From Streptomyces sp. CB01201 (GTDB lineage: Bacteria > Actinomycetota > Actinomycetes > Streptomycetales > Streptomycetaceae), in the NCBI RefSeq assembly GCF_002803085.1, contig NZ_NNBJ01000001.1, forward strand, positions 575,040 through 639,039: 64,000 bases of DNA, given 5' to 3'. Positions 51,870 to 60,676 of this stretch are shown one piece after another. The translations under genes and the position numbers were made by a program. The notes beneath the pieces are model-generated. The model saw only the letters and a list, made by a program, of their open reading frames with translations, was not told where the DNA came from and made no database searches. Positions within the stretch are counted from its first letter, which is position 1. Every line of letters begins with the position of its first letter.

Positions 51870-53407
51870 CGAGGACCAGAGTCCAATCCCAGGACAGCGA
51901 GCGCCGCTACGCGCGGTTCGCCACCGGCAGCGTGGGCTTCGTGGCGCGGCACGGCCTGTGGGACGACGCCCAGCGCGAGGCCGCGGCGGAGCTTGAAGAA
52001 CGCCTGGAAGCGCTGGAGTTCGTACGGGTCGGCTTCGGGGACCCGCACGGCCTGATGCGGACCAAGACGCTGACCGTCGAGGCCTTCAAGGTGGCCCTGC
52101 GCAACGGGCTCGACATGAGCCCGGGGCCGTTCGTCTTCGACACCGGGCACGCGGTGGGCGTCGACTTCTTCGCCCCCGAGGGCGGCATCGGGATACCCGA
52201 ACTGACCGGCGCCGGTGACTTCCTGGTCGTACCCGACCCGCTCACCTTCCGCGTACTGCCCTACACCGAGGCGCCCACCGGCTGGGTCGTCGCGGACGAG
52301 TACCTGCGCGACGGCAGTCCGCACCCGCTGTCCAGCCGGGCCGTGCTGCGCCGCGCCTGCGGACGGGCCGCACGGCAGGGCCTGGCGTTCGTGGTCGGAC
52401 TCGAAGTCGAGTGGTACCTCACCCGGCTGACCGGAACCACCGACGCCACCTCGGTCGGCGGCTTCGGCATCCAGGGCGAGCCGCCCGCGGTCCAACCGGT
52501 CGACGGGGGCTACCAGTTCAACCTCGACACGCTCACCGACGGCCTGATGCCGGTGATCGGACCCCTGGCCCGCGCCCTGCGCGAACTGGGTCTTCCGCTG
52601 CGCACCGTCGAGCACGAATCGGGCCCCGGACAGCTGGAGTTCACCTTCAGCCCGATGAACGGCCTGGACGCGGGCGACGCCATGCTGCTGCTGCGCACCG
52701 TCATCAAGCAGATGTGCACCCGCCTCGGACACCACGCGAGTTTCATGGCACTGCCGGGCCTGTCCGGATTCGACGCCAGCGGCTGGCACCTGCACCAGTC
52801 CCTGTTCGACACCGCCGCGGACCGCAACGCCTTCGTCGCTCCGGAAGGCACCGCACCGCTGTCGGACCTCGGACTGGGCTATGTCGCCGGGCTCCTGGAG
52901 CACGCCGCCGACACCACCCTGCTCGCCGTCCCGACCGTCAACGGCTACCGGCGGATCAGGGGGCAGTTCTCGCTCGCCCCCGACCGGGTCGTGTGGAGCA
53001 GGGAGAACCGCGGGGCCCTGGTACGGGTGCTCGGCGGCCCGGGTGAGGAGTCCACCCACATCGAGAACCGCCTGGGCGAGCCCTGCGCCAACCCCTATCT
53101 GTATCTGGCGGCCCAGCTCGGTGCCGGACTCGACGGCATCGAGCGCGGGCTGCGGCCCGACGGCGAGGCCGCCGACCCGCACGGCGCGAGTGCCGCCCCG
53201 CTGCCCGGGGACCTGCCCGCGGCGATCGGGCGCCTGGAGAACAGCGCGCTCTGCCTCGACCTGCTGGGCAAGCACCTGCGCGACTGTCTGGTCCAGCTCA
53301 AGCGCAGCGAGGCCACCCGTTTCCAGGACTGGCTGGCAACGGCCGGACCCGGCACACCGGGCGCGGTCACCGCATGGGAGCACCGTGAGTACTTCGGCGC
53401 CTACTGA
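51866..53407 (+). CDS. Glutamine synthetase-like ligase (FzmN-like)
   Basis: 513 residues with the glutamine synthetase fold. Recognisable elements are VGLEVEWYLTRL (Glu metal ligands), EHESGPGQLEFTF, SGWHLHQSLFD (His metal/ATP site), VNGYRRIRGQ and SRENRGALVRV. The canonical RNRSAxxR is altered to ENRGALVR, so it belongs with gamma-glutamylamide ligases rather than true GlnA. It should join acetylhydrazine (or hydrazine) to the side chain of glutamate using ATP, the glutamyl-carrier step of the fosfazinomycin/kinamycin N-N pathway. ATG overlaps the amidase stop, with GGAGGAGG upstream. It is followed by a 130-nt gap. Confidence 0.88.
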   Translation: MTRTRVQSQDSERRYARFATGSVGFVARHGLWDDAQREAAAELEERLEALEFVRVGFGDPHGLMRTKTLTVEAFKVALRNGLDMSPGPFVFDTGHAVGVDFFAPEGGIGIPELTGAGDFLVVPDPLTFRVLPYTEAPTGWVVADEYLRDGSPHPLSSRAVLRRACGRAARQGLAFVVGLEVEWYLTRLTGTTDATSVGGFGIQGEPPAVQPVDGGYQFNLDTLTDGLMPVIGPLARALRELGLPLRTVEHESGPGQLEFTFSPMNGLDAGDAMLLLRTVIKQMCTRLGHHASFMALPGLSGFDASGWHLHQSLFDTAADRNAFVAPEGTAPLSDLGLGYVAGLLEHAADTTLLAVPTVNGYRRIRGQFSLAPDRVVWSRENRGALVRVLGGPGEESTHIENRLGEPCANPYLYLAAQLGAGLDGIERGLRPDGEAADPHGASAAPLPGDLPAAIGRLENSALCLDLLGKHLRDCLVQLKRSEATRFQDWLATAGPGTPGAVTAWEHREYFGAY

Positions 53408-53537
53408 CCACCGGCACACGGACGAGGCGGCCTTCGGGACCCGCGCCGCGAAGGCGCCCGGACCCGAGGGCCGCCCGGCCGACCAGACGCTTCCGCACGG
53501 CACCGGCCCGTGGCGGACCCGAGAAGAGGACTGAACT

Positions 53538-54194
53538 GTGATCATTGCGATGGACGGACCCGACGGAGCCGGCAAGAGCAGCCAGGTCAAGCGGCTCGCC
53601 AGCTGGGCGGACAGCCAGGGCCTCTCCTTCCGGGTGGTGGGCAAGTGGCAGGTGTTCGAGGAGGCCCAGGTGCCCCAGGCCCGCTTCCTGCGCGGCAGCA
53701 GCCTGGACGAACTCCGCGTCTGCATCGCCGAAATGCCCAATCCGGCGCGGATGTTGTACCTGGGGTGGCTCAACACCCTTGCCGCAGAACGCGCCAGGGC
53801 CGCGGAGGAGGACCTGGTCGTCCTCGACGGCTACTGGGTCAAGCACGCCGCCACCGAACTGCTCGCGGGCTGCCACAAGGGCCTGGTGGACGCCATCGTG
53901 GACGCGACCGCGCCCGTGGACATGGTCGTCTTCTTCGATGTGACGCCCGAGGAGGCGCTGCGGCGCAAGAAGGGGGATATCACCCCCTACGAGTGCGGAC
54001 GTGACCCCGAATGCCGGCCCGAGCGGTTCCTCTCCCACCAGGCGGCGGTGCGCGACATCATGCTGGAGTGGGTCGAGGACCGCGGCTGGGACGTCATCCG
54101 CGCCAACACCGCGGACGCCGCCCACCACCAGTTGCGCAAGCTGCTCGTCCCGCGGCTGGAAGAAGCCGCGGCCATCCGCGCGGCGGCCCTGTGA
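53538..54194 (+). CDS. Thymidylate kinase-like P-loop protein with altered DRY motif
   Basis: 218 residues. IIAMDGPDGAGKSSQVKRL is the P-loop, as in dTMP kinases (GxDGAGKTTQ). The usual DRY motif after the second strand reads VVLDGYWVKHAA, with Gly for the catalytic Arg, and the REPG segment is missing. The C-terminal DECRPERFLSHQ-like region is also unusual (actual: DPECRPERFLSHQ). It is probably not a house-keeping thymidylate kinase and may phosphorylate a cluster-specific substrate such as a phosphonate or nucleotide adduct (inference). GTG at 53538 with GAGGA; stop overlaps the MFS start (TGATG). Confidence 0.78.
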   Translation: MIIAMDGPDGAGKSSQVKRLASWADSQGLSFRVVGKWQVFEEAQVPQARFLRGSSLDELRVCIAEMPNPARMLYLGWLNTLAAERARAAEEDLVVLDGYWVKHAATELLAGCHKGLVDAIVDATAPVDMVVFFDVTPEEALRRKKGDITPYECGRDPECRPERFLSHQAAVRDIMLEWVEDRGWDVIRANTADAAHHQLRKLLVPRLEEAAAIRAAAL

Positions 54195-55417
54195 TGGCAC
54201 GCCGCCCCACCACGTTGCGCAGGAGCCTGTCGGCGGCCCTGTTCGTCCGCTACCTCGGGGCCGGCGTGTGGGCGCCGCTCCAAGTGCTGTTCTTCGTACG
54301 GTCGGTGGGCCTGTCCACGAGCCATGTCGTCCTCGGCCTCACCGCGGCCGGGCTCGCCGGGCTCGCCGCCGGGCCGGTGGTCGGACGCCTGGCCGACCGG
54401 TTCGGGCCGCGCGAGGTCGGCATCGCGGGCCTGGTGGCCCAGGCCGCCGCGGCCGCCGCCCTGATGACGGTCCGGGGGATGGGCGGCTTCCTCGTCGTCA
54501 TCACGCTCATCGCGCTCGGGCGCGGCGCGTTCCCCGCGATCAGCGGCGCCCTGGTGGCCCATGTCGGCGGCGACGACAGGGTCGCCTTCCGGGCCCGCAT
54601 CTACTCCCTCCAGAACCTGGCGATGGTCACCGGCTCGCTGCTCGGCGGCCTGGTGCTCCAGGCGGACACCCGGCTCGCCTACACCATCGCGATCGGCGCC
54701 GACGTGGTCTCCTACCTGGCCGCCGCCCTGCTGGTCGCACGGCTGCCCCATCTGCCCCCGGTGCCCCGGGAGCACGGCAGCGGCCGTCGCTACGCCCTGA
54801 CGGACCGGCCGTTCCTCGCGGTCAGCCTCCTGTCGGGCGTCCTGGTGATGTTCGATGTCTTCCTCACGGTCCTGATGCCGGTGTGGATCGCCGAGCACAC
54901 CGAGGCGCCCCGCTGGACGGTGTCCCTGATCTTCGCCCTGAGCTGCACGCTCGTCGTGCTGTGCCAGACCCGGGTGGCCAAGGGCGTGGACACCCCGCGC
55001 GACGGCGCCCGGACCATGCGGCGCAGCGGGCCGGTCATCGCGGCCGCGATGCTGCTCGTCTTCGCCGCCGCCCAGGTGCCCACGTATGTGGCGATGACCC
55101 TGCTCCTGGTCGGCGCTGCGGTGCTGACCCTCGGCGAAATGCTGTTCACGGCGGGGGAGTACGCCCTGTCGTTCGGGCTCGCACCCGATCACGCGCAGGG
55201 GGAGTACCAGGGCGTGTTCGCGGTGGGCGTGGGCATCGGCGGGGCGGTCGCGCCGACCGTCCTGAACGCGCTGTGCCTGGTCGCCGGGCCGCCCGGCTGG
55301 TTCGCGCTCGCCGCGCTCATGGTGACGGCGGGCGTCCTGGTGCCCCCGGTCGCCGGGGTCGCCGAGCGCAGCCGCCCGGCGCGGCCACCGGCCACCGTCA
55401 CCGGCACCGCGACCTGA
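54194..55417 (+). CDS. MFS transporter (probable product exporter)
   Basis: 407 residues with about 12 membrane helices. GRLADRFGPREVG between helices 2 and 3 is the MFS signature loop, and LIALGRGAFPAISGALV is helix 4. It resembles MdtH/drug-efflux type MFS proteins. As the last gene of the rightward operon and coupled to the kinase-like gene, it most likely exports the phosphonate product. Converges on the FemAB-like gene after a 36-nt gap. Confidence 0.92.
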   Translation: MARRPTTLRRSLSAALFVRYLGAGVWAPLQVLFFVRSVGLSTSHVVLGLTAAGLAGLAAGPVVGRLADRFGPREVGIAGLVAQAAAAAALMTVRGMGGFLVVITLIALGRGAFPAISGALVAHVGGDDRVAFRARIYSLQNLAMVTGSLLGGLVLQADTRLAYTIAIGADVVSYLAAALLVARLPHLPPVPREHGSGRRYALTDRPFLAVSLLSGVLVMFDVFLTVLMPVWIAEHTEAPRWTVSLIFALSCTLVVLCQTRVAKGVDTPRDGARTMRRSGPVIAAAMLLVFAAAQVPTYVAMTLLLVGAAVLTLGEMLFTAGEYALSFGLAPDHAQGEYQGVFAVGVGIGGAVAPTVLNALCLVAGPPGWFALAALMVTAGVLVPPVAGVAERSRPARPPATVTGTAT

Positions 55418-55453
55418 ACGGCCGCCGGGGGCACGGCGGTTGGGGCCGCCGGG

Positions 55454-56626
55454 TCAGCCCCTGGCGGTCACCAGCTGGACGACGGGCGACTCGACGCCCG
55501 GGTCGATCGCGGCGAACGCCTCGCGGCGCTCATTCTCCTCGGCCCGTACCCGGTCGAGCATCGGGCCCGACCACGGCGCGTCCAGGACCAGTGCCCACAA
55601 CGGCTTGAGATGGCCGCCCCGTGCCACCTTGGCGTCCAGCGAGTCACAGCTCATGTCGAGATGCCGGTAGCCGTGCTCGGCCGCGTACCGGACGGCCTGG
55701 TAGTAGGTCAGGTTGAAGTAGACCGAGGCGGCCCGGGCCATCGAGTCGTCCACGCCGTGCGAGCGGCCGTACATGACGTCGCCCCAGAAGAAGAACTGGG
55801 TGAACCCGACCATGCGGTCGTCCCGGTAGGCCGCCAGAATCCGGCAGTTGTCGTCGAACAGGTCGACCTGCGCGGTGAACCGCTCGCTCTCGCCCTCGTC
55901 CGTGACGTCGTGCCCGTAGCGGCGCAGCACCTGCGCGGAGAGCGGCCCGAGATCCTCGTGGCACTCGGAGAGCAGCCGGACCTCGGCACGGCAGCCGGCC
56001 TCCTCGAAGCGACGGATCTCCTTGCGGACCGCGGCGAACCGGCGCGAGCTGAGCCGTTCGCGGTAGCCGTCCAGGCCGGTCGGGTCGACGGGGATGACCG
56101 CGGTCGCGTCCAGCAGGACGAGCCGGTCGCCCGGATCGAGCACCGGCAGGAGCTGCGCCACCGACTCGTCGGTGACGTACAGCATGGCCGCGAGGCCGCC
56201 GTCCGCCTCGCGTCGCTCGCGCAGGCGGCCCAGGAGCGCGCGCAGGGCCGCCCGGGCCAGGGGCGCGGGTGTTCCCGGCGCCACCAGGGCCTCGCTGGTG
56301 TAGCCGAGCCGGGTGCCGCCGAGCAGCAGCGGGCGGTCCGCGCCGGTGGGCTCGGCGACGCCGGGGAACAGGACGGCGGGATCGTAGAAGTGCGGCACCT
56401 TCGCGGTGAACCGGTGGACGGGCAGCGCGGCGAGGCGCCGCCCGCCCGACGACGCGACCAGGTGGCCGGGGACGGAGTCCCGCAGCTCCTCGCCGTAGCG
56501 CAGCCAGGTGTGGCTGGAATACAGCGAGGCGTCGCCGGCCAGGGCGTCCCAGGCGGCGGGCTCGACCTCGTTCACCGAGGCCGGCTCACCGATGCTTATG
56601 CTCTCGCCCCGCGCCCGTTCCGTCAC
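55454..56626 (-). CDS. FemAB/GNAT-fold acyltransferase (FzmI-like by position)
   Basis: 390 residues of the peptidogalycan-biosynthesis/FemAB-like GNAT superfamily (DUF482 or Acetyltransf_6 type). WDALAGDASLYSSHTWLRYG opens the fold; MVGFTQFFFWGDVMYGRSHG and YRHLDMSCDSLDAKVARGG form the C-terminal GNAT half. Related proteins transfer amino acids from aminoacyl-tRNA. In the fosfazinomycin route I recall such an enzyme adding valine to the arginine hydrazide, and the position here agrees. GTG at 56626 with GGGAGGTG. Last gene of the leftward operon (58-nt gap to the methyltransferase). Confidence 0.78.
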   Translation of the reverse strand: MTERARGESISIGEPASVNEVEPAAWDALAGDASLYSSHTWLRYGEELRDSVPGHLVASSGGRRLAALPVHRFTAKVPHFYDPAVLFPGVAEPTGADRPLLLGGTRLGYTSEALVAPGTPAPLARAALRALLGRLRERREADGGLAAMLYVTDESVAQLLPVLDPGDRLVLLDATAVIPVDPTGLDGYRERLSSRRFAAVRKEIRRFEEAGCRAEVRLLSECHEDLGPLSAQVLRRYGHDVTDEGESERFTAQVDLFDDNCRILAAYRDDRMVGFTQFFFWGDVMYGRSHGVDDSMARAASVYFNLTYYQAVRYAAEHGYRHLDMSCDSLDAKVARGGHLKPLWALVLDAPWSGPMLDRVRAEENERREAFAAIDPGVESPVVQLVTARG

Positions 56627-56684
56627 GGAACACCTCCCTGTTCGCCGGCCGTCGCGCCGCCCGGCGCCTCACGTTAGGCGGTGA

Positions 56685-57746
56685 TCACCGCTCGGTGTGG
56701 TCGAGTATGCGAAATCCGGACACCCCGTGGTCGATGCGCAGATAGGAAAGCCGGGCACGGGTGGCGCCACGGCGCGCGAACATCTCGGCGACCTCGGAGC
56801 TCAGCGCCTGGGCGTCGGCGCCCGGATCCGCGTCGAGCAGATCGGAGACGGCGGTCTGCACCAGGTCCGAGCCGGGGTCGACCGCCATCTCGTCGGTGAG
56901 GGAGACCGCGAGAGCGCATCCGTGGGTCTCGGCCCAGTCGCGCAGCTCCTTCGCCATGAGCAGCTCGTCGCCCGCCTGGAACAGGAGCGCGGTCAGATGG
57001 GCGGTGCCGTGCGGTGCCAGCTGCCGGGGCAGGCCCTCCAGGACCCGGCGCCCGACGCTGAACCCGTCCTCGCCGCCCTGCTCCGCGGCCTCCTGGCCCG
57101 GCGGGGTCGGCGTCGGCAGGAACGGGATGTTGGCGACGACCCGGTCGAAGGGGCGGCCATCGGACGCGAGCGGCGCGTAGAGGTCGCCCGCCAGCACCTC
57201 GATCCGGTCCGCCACACCGTTGAGCTCGGCGTTGAGCGCGGCCACCCGCGCCACGTCGTCGAGCAGCTCCACCAGGGTGGCTCGGGCGCCGAGTTGGGCC
57301 GCGATCAGCCCCTGGAAGCCCGGACCCGCACACAGGTCGAGGACCCGGGAGTCCGGCCGGTAGGAAATGCGCCGGGCCAGCGCGAGCGAGTCCGGGCCGA
57401 AGTAGTGGCGCACCTGGAAGATGCTCGGCGGCTCCGCGAAGAGCCATACCCCCTGGGCCCGGAACAGGCTCACATCGACCAACTGGGCCTCGTTGTCCCG
57501 CTGGAGGGCGACCCCGTACTCCTGGAGCCGCGGCAGCGCGGCCGCCACCGCTGTCGGCAGCCCGTCCACCTTCGCGGGCCTGCCGAGCAGGAGGAACCCG
57601 GCGGTCGTGCGGAGTTCTCCGTCGAGCAGGTCGACCGCGCGCGCCCAGTCGGCGAGGTCCACGGAATCGGCGGAGAAGCCGGCCAGGAACTCGGCGAGCC
57701 CCAGCTCCTCCAGTGCGGTCACGAGCGGCCTGAGGATCGCGTTCAC
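56685..57746 (-). CDS. HemK-related methyltransferase with NIPF in place of NPPY
   Basis: 353 residues. An N-terminal helical domain of about 120 residues precedes a class I methyltransferase fold with VLDLCAGPGFQGLIAAQLG (SAM motif I) and RVVANIPFLPTP in the motif IV position. HemK/N6-amino methyltransferases have (D/N)PPY there; NIPF keeps Asn, a Pro and the aromatic. That motif suggests N-methylation of an amide- or hydrazide-like nitrogen. Fosfazinomycin carries an N-methylated hydrazide, which would fit (inference). The GTG at 57746 overlaps the dioxygenase stop (GTGA). Confidence 0.85.
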   Translation of the reverse strand: MNAILRPLVTALEELGLAEFLAGFSADSVDLADWARAVDLLDGELRTTAGFLLLGRPAKVDGLPTAVAAALPRLQEYGVALQRDNEAQLVDVSLFRAQGVWLFAEPPSIFQVRHYFGPDSLALARRISYRPDSRVLDLCAGPGFQGLIAAQLGARATLVELLDDVARVAALNAELNGVADRIEVLAGDLYAPLASDGRPFDRVVANIPFLPTPTPPGQEAAEQGGEDGFSVGRRVLEGLPRQLAPHGTAHLTALLFQAGDELLMAKELRDWAETHGCALAVSLTDEMAVDPGSDLVQTAVSDLLDADPGADAQALSSEVAEMFARRGATRARLSYLRIDHGVSGFRILDHTER

Positions 57747-58642
57747 CGGGCCGTCCCGGCCGGCTGCTGCTGCGGCAGGCCGATCCAGGTGCGCAGGAGC
57801 AAGCGGCCCCCGCCGGCCGGGCCGTCGTCCTCGAAGGGGGTGCGGCCGTGCACGATCGAGCGGTTGTCGATGAAGATCATCTCGCCGGGGGCGAGCCGGG
57901 CGTGGGTCTGGAGATCGCGCCGGTCCAGCAGTTCGTCGAGCAGGTCGAGCGCCTTGATCTGGTCCTTCGACAAGGGTGGGATCCCCGGGTGGCCGTGGCC
58001 GATCTCGATGTAGTCGCGCAGGTAGTACACCCGCTCGCGGCCGCCGCTGAATTCCAGTACGGGCCGCCGCACCGTCAGCGGGAAGCCGGGGGCGTCGTCC
58101 CGGGTGTCGAAGTGGACCGGCAGCCGCAGCGCAGCCAACTCCTCGGGGTGGTCGGCCAGAAGCTCCAGGAGGTCGCTGACATGGACCGTCACCAGGGCGC
58201 CGCCGCTGCGCGCCTGCCGGTGGCAGAACAGGGCGAAGACATCGGGCAGGCGCCCGGGGCGATGGGCCGCGTCCGTGTGCAGGCTGCCGCCCTGGCGGCT
58301 GTCCGAGTAGCGTCCGGTCGCGCCCTCGCCGAGCTTCACCCCGCGGTCGCGGACGTCCCGGAGCAGCGCCCCGTGCCCGTCCTGCGGCAGGAGGTCTCCG
58401 GTGAGCCGGGAGACGGCCACGGTGAAGCCCCGCGCCTGCTCCTCGGTGAGGTGGTCCAGACCCGCCAGGACGAAGAACCCGGGCCGGGTGTCCAGGTGCT
58501 GCCTGGTGTACTCCTCCAGCGTGCTGCCGAACTCCCGGTACCAGGAGGCGTGTTGGTCCCGCTCGGTGCTGTGGGCCAGCGCGAGGGCGAGCTCCGCGTC
58601 GACCTGGTGGCGGACACCCGAGAACGGGTCGGTGCTGTTCAT
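57743..58642 (-). CDS. TauD-type Fe(II)/2-oxoglutarate dioxygenase (FzmG-like)
   Basis: 299 residues. SLHTDAAHRPGR gives the HxD iron ligands, SIVHGRTPFED the distal His, and LLLRTWIGLP the Arg that binds 2-oxoglutarate. The overall pattern is TauD/clavaminate synthase-like. It should hydroxylate an aliphatic C-H. In fosfazinomycin a dioxygenase hydroxylates methyl phosphonoacetate next to phosphorus, and this gene is in the matching place. ATG at 58642; one nt separates it from the ATP-grasp stop. Confidence 0.88.
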   Translation of the reverse strand: MNSTDPFSGVRHQVDAELALALAHSTERDQHASWYREFGSTLEEYTRQHLDTRPGFFVLAGLDHLTEEQARGFTVAVSRLTGDLLPQDGHGALLRDVRDRGVKLGEGATGRYSDSRQGGSLHTDAAHRPGRLPDVFALFCHRQARSGGALVTVHVSDLLELLADHPEELAALRLPVHFDTRDDAPGFPLTVRRPVLEFSGGRERVYYLRDYIEIGHGHPGIPPLSKDQIKALDLLDELLDRRDLQTHARLAPGEMIFIDNRSIVHGRTPFEDDGPAGGGRLLLRTWIGLPQQQPAGTAR

Positions 58643-58643
58643 C

Positions 58644-59912
58644 TCAGACTCCCAGTGCTTGGCCGGTGCGGGGTTCCCCGGTCAGATCGCAGTGGCGCAG
58701 CCATGCGGCTATGTCCGCCCCGCAGTGCGCGACCCCCGTTATCTCGCTGCCCTCGACCGCTTCGAGCACGGCACGGGCCAAGGTGGCCCGGTCGTCGCCG
58801 GTGGCGAGGATCTGGGTGACGATGTTGTCCAGGACGACGGGCCGGCCCACATCGAGCGCACAGTTGTACAGCGCCCCCTGCGTCGGCGGCAGCGACAGGG
58901 ACTCGATGGTGCCGGGCCCCTCGATGAACACCCGGGCCTCCACACAGTGCACCTCGCGGTCGGCCGTGATGGCGCCGGGGGACAGCAGTCCGCCCTCGGC
59001 CAGCTCGATCTGCAGGGCCACCACGTCGATGCCGGTCTGCGCCTCGCACATCCGATAGGCCAGCGGGAGGCGGCCGTTGACCTCAAGGAAGTAGTGGCTG
59101 TGGGCGTCGACGATGAACTCCACCGTCGCGACGTTCCGCAGCCCCATCCCCGTCACCAGCCGGGCCGAGTCCGCACGCATCCGTGCGAGCCGGTCGGGTC
59201 CCACCCCCTGCACGGGCGAGGCTTCGAGCAGCTTCATGCTCCCGTCGACCAGCAGGCTCTCGCGCTCCCCGAGGAAGGCGACGGTCCCGGCGTCGTCGAG
59301 CGCCACGGTGACACCGACCACGCGGCCCTTCTCCACATAGCGCTCGGCGTACCAGTCGGTCCCGTCGTCCAGGGCCATGACCGAGAGCGCGTCCTCGGTG
59401 TCCCGCGCCGTCTGGAGGATGCGCACTCCGAGGCCGCCGCACCCGTCGACGGGCTTGAGGATGACGGGCAGACCGATGTCCTGGATCAGCGCGGCGATCG
59501 CCTCGGGGCCGGCCGCGTGCGGCAGCACCGGCAGGCCCAGACGGCCGGCCGTGCCGACCGCGCGCTCCTTGTCCCGGGCCTCGGCCAGTACCTCCGCGCC
59601 CGGCCCGATGTAGGCGATCCCCGCGGCCGCCAGCCGCTCGGGGAGTTCGGGGTCCTCGGCGAGGGCCCCGTACCCCGGGTAGACCGCGTCCACGCCGCAG
59701 TCGAGCGCCGCGGCCACGATCCGCTCCGCATGGTCGTACGTCTCGGCGAGGCCGGTGCCCGGGAGGTACGCGCAGCCGTCCGCCGCGAAGGAGTGAAGGC
59801 GCTGGGGGTCGGACGTGGCGGCTACGGCGATGGGCGACCAACCCTGGTTGCGGAAGGTCTCGATGGCACGCGCGGCGATCGCGCCGCGATTGGCGATCAG
59901 GACTTTTCTCAT
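58644..59912 (-). CDS. Biotin carboxylase-like ATP-grasp enzyme lacking carboxylation residues
   Basis: 422 residues. MRKVLIANRGAIAARAIETF and ADGCAYLPG are the biotin-carboxylase N-terminus; the ATP-grasp part has PVILKPVDGCGGLGVRI and FLEVN (metal-binding Glu and Asn). Biotin carboxylases read N-x-R-L-Q-V-E-H here, with Gln and Glu needed for bicarbonate. This protein reads NGRLPLAY (about residues 278-285), so both are lost (to Pro and Ala). No BCCP or carboxyltransferase gene is near. It is probably a recruited ATP-dependent ligase, for example joining the phosphonate acid to an amine or hydrazide (inference). ATG at 59912. Confidence 0.85.
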   Translation of the reverse strand: MRKVLIANRGAIAARAIETFRNQGWSPIAVAATSDPQRLHSFAADGCAYLPGTGLAETYDHAERIVAAALDCGVDAVYPGYGALAEDPELPERLAAAGIAYIGPGAEVLAEARDKERAVGTAGRLGLPVLPHAAGPEAIAALIQDIGLPVILKPVDGCGGLGVRILQTARDTEDALSVMALDDGTDWYAERYVEKGRVVGVTVALDDAGTVAFLGERESLLVDGSMKLLEASPVQGVGPDRLARMRADSARLVTGMGLRNVATVEFIVDAHSHYFLEVNGRLPLAYRMCEAQTGIDVVALQIELAEGGLLSPGAITADREVHCVEARVFIEGPGTIESLSLPPTQGALYNCALDVGRPVVLDNIVTQILATGDDRATLARAVLEAVEGSEITGVAHCGADIAAWLRHCDLTGEPRTGQALGV

Positions 59913-59935
59913 GGCCTTCTCTCAGTCGGGGCGCG

Positions 59936-60676
59936 TCAGCTCAGGGCCCGGTAGTGCGTGACCAGGCGGCGCTGGTCGTCGAGGATGTGAAAGGCGAGCC
60001 CCGGTGCCAGTTCGTAGTCGACGGCGTCGCGGCCCTCGAACGGAAGCGGCACGGTGGAGGCGACGCCGGGCGCCACGAGCAGGGGCAGCCCCGCGAAGGT
60101 GGTGGCCGCCGCCGTGTGCGCGTGGCCGCACAGCAGCGCGACGACCTGCGGATGGCGGACCAGGACCTCGGCGAACCGTGCCTCCTGGAACTGCCGCAGC
60201 CGGTCCACGTGCGGCGTGTGCAGCACCACCGGCGGGTGGTGGAAGCACACGAACACCGGCCGGTCGGCGCTCTCGCCGCCGAGGGTCTCGTCCAGCCAGG
60301 CCAGCGTGCGGTCACTGATCAGACCCTCGTCGCTGCCCGGGATGGTCGAGTCGCACAGCAGGAAGGTCGCGCCCTCGGTGCGCACGACCTGGTTCAGCTC
60401 GTCGTCCTCGGGCTTCTCGTCGAGCAGCCCGGTGCGGAACGGCGCCCTGCGGTCGTGGTTGCCGGGGAGGACGAGCACCGGGTACGGCAGCGCGAAGAGC
60501 TCCTTCGCCTGCTGGTACTCCTGCGGCGCGGCGTGATCGGCGATGTCACCGGTGACCAGGACGGCGTCCAGCGGCCCCGGCAGATCGCGCAGATACGACA
60601 TCACGCGCTCGGCACGCTCGGTGGCGCGCGGGCCGGTGTCCAGGTGGAGATCGCTGACGTGGGCGATGGAGATCAC
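59936..60676 (-). CDS. Calcineurin-like metallophosphoesterase
   Basis: 246 residues with every metallophosphoesterase motif: HVSDLHLD (DxH), VTGDIAD (GDxxD), LPGNHDRR (GNHD), CFHHPPV and CGHAHT (GHxH). It resembles CpdA/class III cyclic nucleotide phosphodiesterases. In this context it could hydrolyse a nucleotide-phosphonate ester or a phosphate ester intermediate, which would fit the nucleotidyltransferase and kinase-like genes (inference). GTG start at 60676 overlaps the decarboxylase stop. Confidence 0.88.
   Translation of the reverse strand: MISIAHVSDLHLDTGPRATERAERVMSYLRDLPGPLDAVLVTGDIADHAAPQEYQQAKELFALPYPVLVLPGNHDRRAPFRTGLLDEKPEDDELNQVVRTEGATFLLCDSTIPGSDEGLISDRTLAWLDETLGGESADRPVFVCFHHPPVVLHTPHVDRLRQFQEARFAEVLVRHPQVVALLCGHAHTAAATTFAGLPLLVAPGVASTVPLPFEGRDAVDYELAPGLAFHILDDQRRLVTHYRALS

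Noticed and set aside
55418..55453. Possible terminator between MFS and FemAB-like genes
   Set aside because: Only 5-bp GGCGG/CCGCC pairings, common by chance in this GC content.
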